Source: Euperipatoides rowelli (taxonomy: Eukaryota; Onychophora; Udeonychophora; Euonychophora; Peripatopsidae). From it: DNA of 12,628 bases. Position numbers and translations under genes: made by a program. Where the stretch lies: NCBI GenBank assembly GCA_003024985.2, contig PXIH01S0009857.1. One strand, given 5' to 3'. Of the stretch, positions 8,225 to 12,628 are shown piece after piece. Below the pieces are notes generated by a model. It made no database searches. It was not told where the DNA came from and saw only the letters and a program-made list of their open reading frames with translations. Each line of letters begins with the position of its first letter. Positions within the stretch are counted from its first letter, which is position 1.

Positions 8225-9010
8225 ATGAAGTATAAAGATAGATGCCAGAGAAATAATGTTCCAAATGGAGATTTAATTAGCCAAAGAAGTCTTAAATCAA
8301 TAATTGAAGATGACCTGTTTGATTTGGATTTTGAAATTAGTAATCCAGTCTGTCAAAATCAATCACAACTCATATCCTTGAAGGCTGAAAAGGATGTTGT
8401 ACCAACTGACAATGCTAACACTCAAATAAAAACTCTATGTGAAACAGCTAAAATTTTAAGAACATGCAGGTTCTCTGCCAAAAAAATGATCATTTGAGGG
8501 ATCCATTGCTACAGACAACAAGATAGCAGTGTGCCTGTGGAACTTGGTTTCTTCTTTAAGTGGTGCATAGCCGGTATGAGTCAATTTATTACTTCGATGA
8601 ATACTGCTAATATACAATATGTAAACTACAGAGCTTCTTCATTGTCACAGGTTTTAATGCATGAGTGTCTTACTAACTGATAAGCAAGTAACATATATTG
8701 CAGGAACATCCAGCATATGAACTGTTTCCCTCTTCAAGTTGGCATTGGTTTGACAATTCATTCTCACATGTGAAGCAAGTTCCTTGTTCAACTAATGCAT
8801 ACTTAAGATGATCAGTAGATTACAGCAGAGTTCTGTGCTTAAAAACTGTTCTTGCTAGAAGTGTCCTTCAACAGATGGAACTCATGGTAATCAGTATATT
8901 CCACCAGATTTAGTTNAGTGAAGATTTATATTCTGCACTACAGACAATCTCTACTTCCTTGAGGATACTCCAGATGATAAAGGAACTTTACAACCACTGT
9001 AATGACTTGT
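8225..9010 (+). pseudogene. Transposase central region with DN..EDTPD motif
   Basis: An open stretch (8225-8497) encodes a helical, acidic segment (LKSIIEDDLFDLDFE). Pieces in changing frames follow: TDNKIAVCLWNLVSS overlapping VPVEL..FFKWCIAG, then SVDYSRVLCLKTVLA (about 8815-8858), and FIFCTTDNLYFLEDTPDD (8925-8978). The last is the best conserved block and has the look of a catalytic acidic site, possibly the first Asp of a DDE triad. That role is my inference. The N at 8916 lies just before this block. Confidence 0.5.
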
Positions 9011-9059
9011 TACCATCAGTGTAATGATGCAGATGTTTCTAAAAATTAAACATTGTTCA

Positions 9060-10010
9060 CTGAGCTATTTGAGTATTTATTGAAGGCTCAGGAATTCCTG
9101 ATATTTGGTCAGTACTTTATAGTGATACCATAATAGGTCAGATATTACAGAAAAGAACTACAGACATTTATTAGAGGCACATACTAGAATGCTTGTGGCG
9201 CTTAATTATTGTTATCTTGAAACATTTTAAGAGCAACATAGTGAAATGCATGCTATACTGAATTCAAATTTGCAGCTAATCAAAGCAAGGTTCAAGGATT
9301 CTGATGCAGTTGAAATGGTAAATGAGCTATTGAGATTAATAAATGAATTCAATCTATCAAAACATTGCAAAAATTTGAAGAAAAGGAGTCAGCTAATAAG
9401 CCAACATTTAGATTGTTATGACAGTACATTAAAATGTTGAAATGCTTAATGCTGTTCATTTGATCATTCAAACTGGTAATTGGTCTTTTCATCTGTAATC
9501 TTTGATAATATTGTAGGATACCTTTTTGCTCTTGATCTGACAAATTATGCAAGTATGATAAGTTTATACCTTGCTAAAATACACAACATAAGACAATCAG
9601 ATCCATAAATCTGGAACCAGTTTGAACGAGGTAACTGGATTGTTCAACAATAAAAAGTACCATTATGTGCTCTCGCCTTCAATGAAGCATTAAAGCAACA
9701 AAACCGGTGTATGAAAGTTACAGGTGGATTAGTTGGTCTAACTCAAAATCCAAATGCTTTAGCTCGTTTTTTTTTTACTGCACCACAACTGGAACAAATA
9801 TCACAAGGGACGCTGGATATCGCCGGCATACCACCTCAGTCGAAACGCAAAAAAAAAAATCATTTTGATAATTTTACTGCTGCCCAAGCACAAGAAAGGG
9901 CAGTAATTAAACTTTATTCTGAACTCAGTCATGTTCGAAACCCATTTAAGCTTGATTTACAACTCATTAATATCTCAACAAAAGAAGTGTTTAGTGATGA
10001 AATAAAGTAG
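9060..10010 (+). pseudogene. Transposase helical region (NYA..YLA and NPNALARFFF blocks)
   Basis: Frame pieces run from GIPDIWSVLYSDTIIG (about 9090-9137) to HLLEAHTRMLVALNY (from 9165), then through TAA 9228-9230 into an open stretch 9246-9440, and, after a short break, from 9537 to 10010 in a single frame with stops at 9606-9608 and 9651-9653. Conserved blocks are NYASMISLYLAKI, FERGNWIVQQ, PLCALAFNEALKQQNR, GGLVGLTQNPNALARFFF and a basic patch KRKKKN. The region is mostly helical. Its function in the family is unknown to me. It links the acidic-motif region to the XPG-like region. Confidence 0.6.
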
Positions 10011-10925
10011 ATGTCAGTCACATTGAGTCTTTGGTCAATGATTTGTGTAATACCTTCAAGACTGAAAGGCATCAAAATGGAAACATAAATCTCTGGCTCC
10101 ATTAAAAAGGAACAGACTCAAATTATGTTGAAGTGCAAAGAAAAATATTAAATTCCATTTATGTACAACCATTGCAGATGTAACAGCTGATAGATCACTT
10201 CTTGCACGTTTTTTGATTGTTGCATTATCTCAACGAGATGTTGATCTGCATTGTGCCAAGATCATTGTTCAATTTTGATGGATCAATGCATCAATGCCTG
10301 TCAAAGAGTAAATTGCTTAATATTCTTAAATCGTTAGACAAATCGAGCAAATCAATAGGATCCTTAGGAGTTGCAATATTTGATGGTATGGCTTAATTGG
10401 AAGCACTTGAAAAGTCAAAGATGATTATATCTTGTCAGGACTTAGCCAAAGCATATCGACCAAGATTGAAAGAAAGTACAGGAGGTATGATGAGGTTCAC
10501 ATTGTTTTCGATTCCTATTTGGACACCTCAATAAGAGATATCACCAGGAACAAATGCCTATATGGAAGAGCTGCAACAGAGTATAAGATATTGGACAGCA
10601 CAGTCATCTCTGATTTTCCTTTGCCTAAGCTGCTCTATCACTCCCACACAAAAGACAATTTAACTGATTACCTTGCTAAGCACTTACTACAATATGCCCA
10701 TGCCTACATAGTAGCATGGTGAAATGAAACAGTTGGTACACACTATTACACTGACTGTCTTCGAAGTACTCAAGAAGAAGCAGACACTAAAATAATTATG
10801 CATGCCCTTAATGCTAATGAAAGTGGACATGTGAGGCTACAAATATTTTCACCTGACACAGATGTTTTGTCCTTGCTATCAGAAGATGTCAACAGCTTCC
10901 TGAGCAATCATATTTCATTTCAGAG
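10011..10925 (+). pseudogene. XPG/FEN1-like nuclease region of the transposase
   Basis: HIESLVNDLCNTF (from 10019) leads into DRSLLARFLIVALSQRDVDL (10189-10248), then a frame change to VPRSLFNFDGSMHQC (10253-10297), GVAIFDGMA (to 10393) and, after another change, an open stretch from 10432 with DEVHIVFDSY, LTDYLAK, QEEADTKIIMHAL (10771-10809) and SPDTDVLSL (10849-10875). The EEAD...SPDTDV pair resembles the XPG-I box (E-x-E-A...DxD) where FEN1-like enzymes bind metal, and FDG recalls the N-terminal metal-site Asp. One stop (TGA 10720-10722) interrupts 490 bp of otherwise open frame, making this the best-preserved part. The likely original role is a structure-specific or flap nuclease in transposition. 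Confidence 0.62.
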
Positions 10926-11655
10926 GCTGGTAACATTGTATCTGTTAAAGTTATATTTCAGGCACTTGGGGAGTTAATAGTGTCTGCTTTACCATATTTG
11001 CATGCTATGTCTTGTTGTCATTGAACTAGAAACGTTGTAGGAAAAGGAAATTTATCGTATTGTAAAGCATTTCTGAAGGCTAGTGACCCAGAGCTGGCTG
11101 CGCTGAAGATCCTAGGGACAATTAACATATTATCAGACAACATAGCAAGCAACATTGAAGCATTTGTATGCTGTGTTTACCAGATTCAAGGCAAGCTCAG
11201 AACATTAGCTGCTTTATGTTTGTTCATGTTCAGCACTAAACACGCCCTCAGTGAGAAATTTCCTTCAACAAAGGCATCTCTTTTACCAGCTATAAGATGA
11301 GCAAATTTTCAAGCAATGATTTGGTCATAAACTGATAAGGTTCTTCAATATATACAATTACCAGTTGGGCATGGATGGGCATCGATGGTGAATGACTAAC
11401 TCCAGTGATGTGTGATCTGCCTTGTGCACCTGATGAAATACTACTCCTGATCAGGTGTCCTTGTCAAAAAGCAGATGCTTAACGAACTGTAAATGTAAGA
11501 TCAACAATCTATCATGCACAGAAATGTGTTGATGTGACAATGAAGAAACACTCTGTGAAAATTATGAGTTAGAAAGGTTCGATAATGTCATTGGTGATTC
11601 CAATGAGTCAAGTATTGAAGATGATGCCATTACTGACAGTATTCTTGATGAATAA
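10926..11655 (+). pseudogene. Transposase C-terminus with tesmin/TSO1-like CXC cluster
   Basis: In a single frame from 10926: ALPYLHAMSCCH, then GKGNLSYCKAFLKASD, FVCCVYQIQGKL, STKHALSEKFPSTKASLLPA and FQAMIW, with several stops including 11298-11300 and 11328-11330. The end carries RCPC (11453-11464), a frame break of one lost base, then CLTNCKCKINNLSC (11476-11517), TEMC, a stop, and CDNEETLCEN. The cysteine spacing C-x-C-x4-C-x3-C-x-C-x6-C-x3-C-x-C is that of the CXC domain of tesmin/TSO1 and MSL2 proteins, which binds zinc and DNA. An acidic tail and TAA follow. Confidence 0.65.
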
Positions 11656-11846
11656 TGCTGTGAATGAAACTGATCATTATGATTAATATTTCACTTCATT
11701 TCATGTTAGTGCTTGCTTACACCAAATTTATGAAAATTTAAACAATTACAATGTAACACAATTGACGTCAGTGATGTACATGAGTAATGTATGTCAGTGA
11801 ATAATAGCTTATATGTTGAAACTTTAATTATTTCATTTATGTTACA

Positions 11847-11852
11847 AATAAA
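11847..11852 (+). promoter_or_regulatory. Candidate polyadenylation signal of the transposon gene
   Basis: AATAAA lies 192 nt after the stop codon of the dead transposase gene and upstream of the right inverted repeat, the position expected for the end of its transcript. It is a common hexamer in AT-rich DNA, so support is modest. Confidence 0.4.
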
Positions 11853-12028
11853 ATTATATTAATCTGATTCCATCTATTTTTCAGCTTACAATTGAAATAG
11901 GATCATTAGTGATTACATCTGTAATGTCATAGTCTACAACTATTACCAAAAAAGTATGACAAATTTACTAAACTACTCTACAGTTATTAGATCCATTACT
12001 ATTTGACATACGTCAACTTAATGTTTTT

Positions 12029-12246
12029 TATGATTTTAACATTATTTTTAATTTCATAAATTTAGATAATTCTATTAAGAATTTAGGGTAACCTTTGTGA
12101 CATCATAGCTGATGTCAGCAGCAAATGTGGCCTGTCACCATGGATTTTCTGAAAGCCAGTAAATAGCTGAATCCAACAATACCAAATGCTACTTTTAATC
12201 ATAAACTTGCACACAGAATTACTTCTGCCCCCCCCTCCCCCGACTA
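12029..12246 (-). repeat. Right terminal inverted repeat
   Basis: Reverse-complement partner of 6617-6853. Read inward from the right tip it starts TAGTCGGGGGAGG, passes a run of seven G, and then follows the left copy from AATTCTGTG to GTTAAAATCATA. The copies differ by scattered substitutions and a few gaps (roughly 85% alike over the core, by eye), so both have drifted since insertion. Confidence 0.85.
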
Positions 12247-12249
12247 TTA
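12247..12249. repeat. Right target-site duplication TTA
   Basis: Directly follows the right tip and matches TTA at 6614-6616. Placement depends on the tip call. Confidence 0.45.
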
Positions 12250-12368
12250 GTGATAAAATAAATTAAACAACAATTAGTTTAATATTTCTACTTTCTAGTA
12301 ATTGTCTAAACAAAACATTATTGTATACATTGAGAAACAAATAAAACTGTCAGGCATAAAAACAAGTT

Positions 12369-12374
12369 ACTTAC
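12369..12374 (-). promoter_or_regulatory. 5' splice site of the 9.9 kb intron
   Basis: ACTTAC on the plus strand reads GTAAGT on the minus strand, a full-consensus donor directly after ...TCTATCACA. It sets the end of the exon at 12375. The transposon's right end is only 128 bp inside the intron from here. Confidence 0.65.
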
Positions 12375-12473
12375 TGTGATAGATTCGTTTGGAAATGTAT
12401 TCAACTGGTTGGATAGCAATGGCAGTTGTAAAGAATTCATATCCATTTCAGGTGGAAGACTGGTTTCATTAAT
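12375..12473 (-). CDS. Internal coding exon of the probable helical cytokine
   Basis: The exon has 33 open codons, from INETSLPPEMDMNSLQLPLL to NTFPNESIT, between an acceptor (TATAATAG at 12481-12474) and a GTAAGT donor. It starts and ends in phase 0, which fits the phase-0 start of the terminal exon at 2429. Two sequons (NET, NES) bring the total in the visible protein to six in 154 residues, typical of a secreted glycoprotein. The sequence is Pro/Leu-rich and loop-like. In CNTF/CLCF1 proteins the stretch between helices A and B has a similar character and ends with a [LF]P-x2-[ST]-[IV] motif, here FPNESI. The acceptor has a poor pyrimidine tract. The helix A exon would be upstream, outside the window. 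Confidence 0.55.
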
Positions 12474-12628
12474 CTATTATAATAATGTTTATAATTAATT
12501 ATTATAATAATAAATTAAATGTAAAATTATAGCCAACATACAAATAACATTCTTGAAATAAAATAACTTTGGATTCAATAACAATATTATTAACCATGAA
12601 AATTATTAATATGTTTTAGAATTAATAA
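12474..12628. other. Upstream intron of the host gene, partial
   Basis: AT-rich noncoding sequence that, on the minus strand, leads to the acceptor at 12475-12474. It runs off the window end, so the previous exon is not visible. Confidence 0.5.

Larger units (their letters stand above)
7485..11655 (+). pseudogene. Dead Academ-like transposase gene (zinc, XPG-like and CXC regions)
   Basis: About 4.2 kb, near 1,390 codons, can be followed as one gene through all three plus-strand frames. The probable start is ATG at 7485 (MEGTLQVQLPPSKL), followed by a +1 shift before the first Cys pair. The end is TAA at 11653-11655 after an acidic tail (SSIEDDAITDSILDE). Order of parts: two Cys/His motifs, a helical linker, a central acidic-motif region, a long helical region with NYASMISLYLAKI and NPNALARFFF, an XPG/FEN1-like region, a CDT-like conserved block and a CXC cluster. 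There are at least a dozen in-frame stops and about ten frameshifts, but motif spacing is kept, so decay is by point changes and small indels and no large part appears lost. Related intact proteins occur in many copies in marine invertebrates and some arthropods. The family is recognised; its exact catalytic roles are less certain. Confidence 0.78.
6617..12246 (+). mobile_element. Decayed Academ-like DNA transposon with long TIRs
   Basis: Two inverted copies of about 237 and 218 bp bound a 5,630-bp unit flanked by TTA on both sides. Inside lies one long dead gene (7485-11655) whose product combines zinc motifs, an XPG/FEN1-like region and a CXC cysteine cluster. From my knowledge of transposon classification, long TIRs, 3-4 bp duplications and an XPG-bearing protein describe the AcademX type of the Academ superfamily. 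That assignment is an inference that a library search should confirm. A mariner remnant (7031-7363) is inserted in its left part; without it and one TA the element would be about 5.3 kb. The tips are G-rich (GGGG...), unlike the AT-rich interior. The element sits in the host intron antisense to the host gene, its right end 128 bp from the 5' splice site. It cannot be autonomous. Confidence 0.7.

Noticed and set aside
9349-9552. Minus-strand open frame of 67 codons
   Set aside because: Antisense of the decayed transposase, with no recognisable features of its own.
6617-12246. Alternative classes for the large element: PIF/Harbinger (TTA duplication), KDZ/Zisupton (Cys-rich protein), Polinton
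   Set aside because: No Harbinger-type transposase plus Myb pair is seen. KDZ elements make 8-bp duplications and lack an XPG region. Polintons are far longer and carry polymerase and integrase genes, none of which appear here.

Overview
The window is strongly AT-rich eukaryotic DNA with spliced minus-strand coding exons, a very large intron, homopolymer runs and two ambiguous bases (2336, 8916), as in a draft assembly of an invertebrate. An arthropod is my best guess, from the base composition, the mariner remnant and the transposon load, but nothing seen fixes the phylum.

Host gene (minus strand). An internal exon (12375-12473) and a terminal coding exon (2064-2429) join in phase 0 across an intron of 9,945 bp, giving 154 codons of C-terminal protein. 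It carries six N-glycosylation sequons and a pattern of amphipathic helices. The last helix and the first helix of the terminal exon resemble helices D and B of CNTF/CLCF1-type four-helix cytokines. I read it as a secreted helical cytokine; the helix A and signal-peptide exons would lie beyond 12628. A small ATG-led exon (3562-3609), also ending in phase 0 at a donor, may be an alternative first exon.

Transposon inside that intron. From 6617 to 12246 lies a 5.6 kb decayed DNA transposon with long terminal inverted repeats (about 237 and 218 bp) and a probable 3-bp TTA target duplication. Its single gene (about 7485-11655, plus strand, antisense to the host gene) is broken by many stops and frameshifts but can be followed end to end. 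It shows paired Cys/His zinc motifs at the N-terminus, a central region with an acidic DN...EDTPD motif, an XPG/FEN1-like region (EEADTK, SPDTDV), and a tesmin/TSO1-like CXC cysteine cluster at the C-terminus. The closest class I know is the Academ superfamily (XPG-bearing AcademX type). No other recognisable transposase accompanies it.

Nested in the left part of that element is a 333-bp internally deleted mariner (7031-7363) with 30-bp inverted repeats and TA duplications, which retains the C-terminal part of a DD34D-type transposase on the minus strand. The order of events is therefore host intron, then the Academ-like insertion, then mariner.

The rest (1-2063, most of 2430-6613, 12250-12374, 12474-12628) is AT-rich noncoding sequence: the 3' flank of the host gene with a small MITE-like inverted-repeat unit (1388-1649), several short palindromes, poly(A)/poly(T) runs, and a weak tRNA-like A/B-box pair near 3079-3142.
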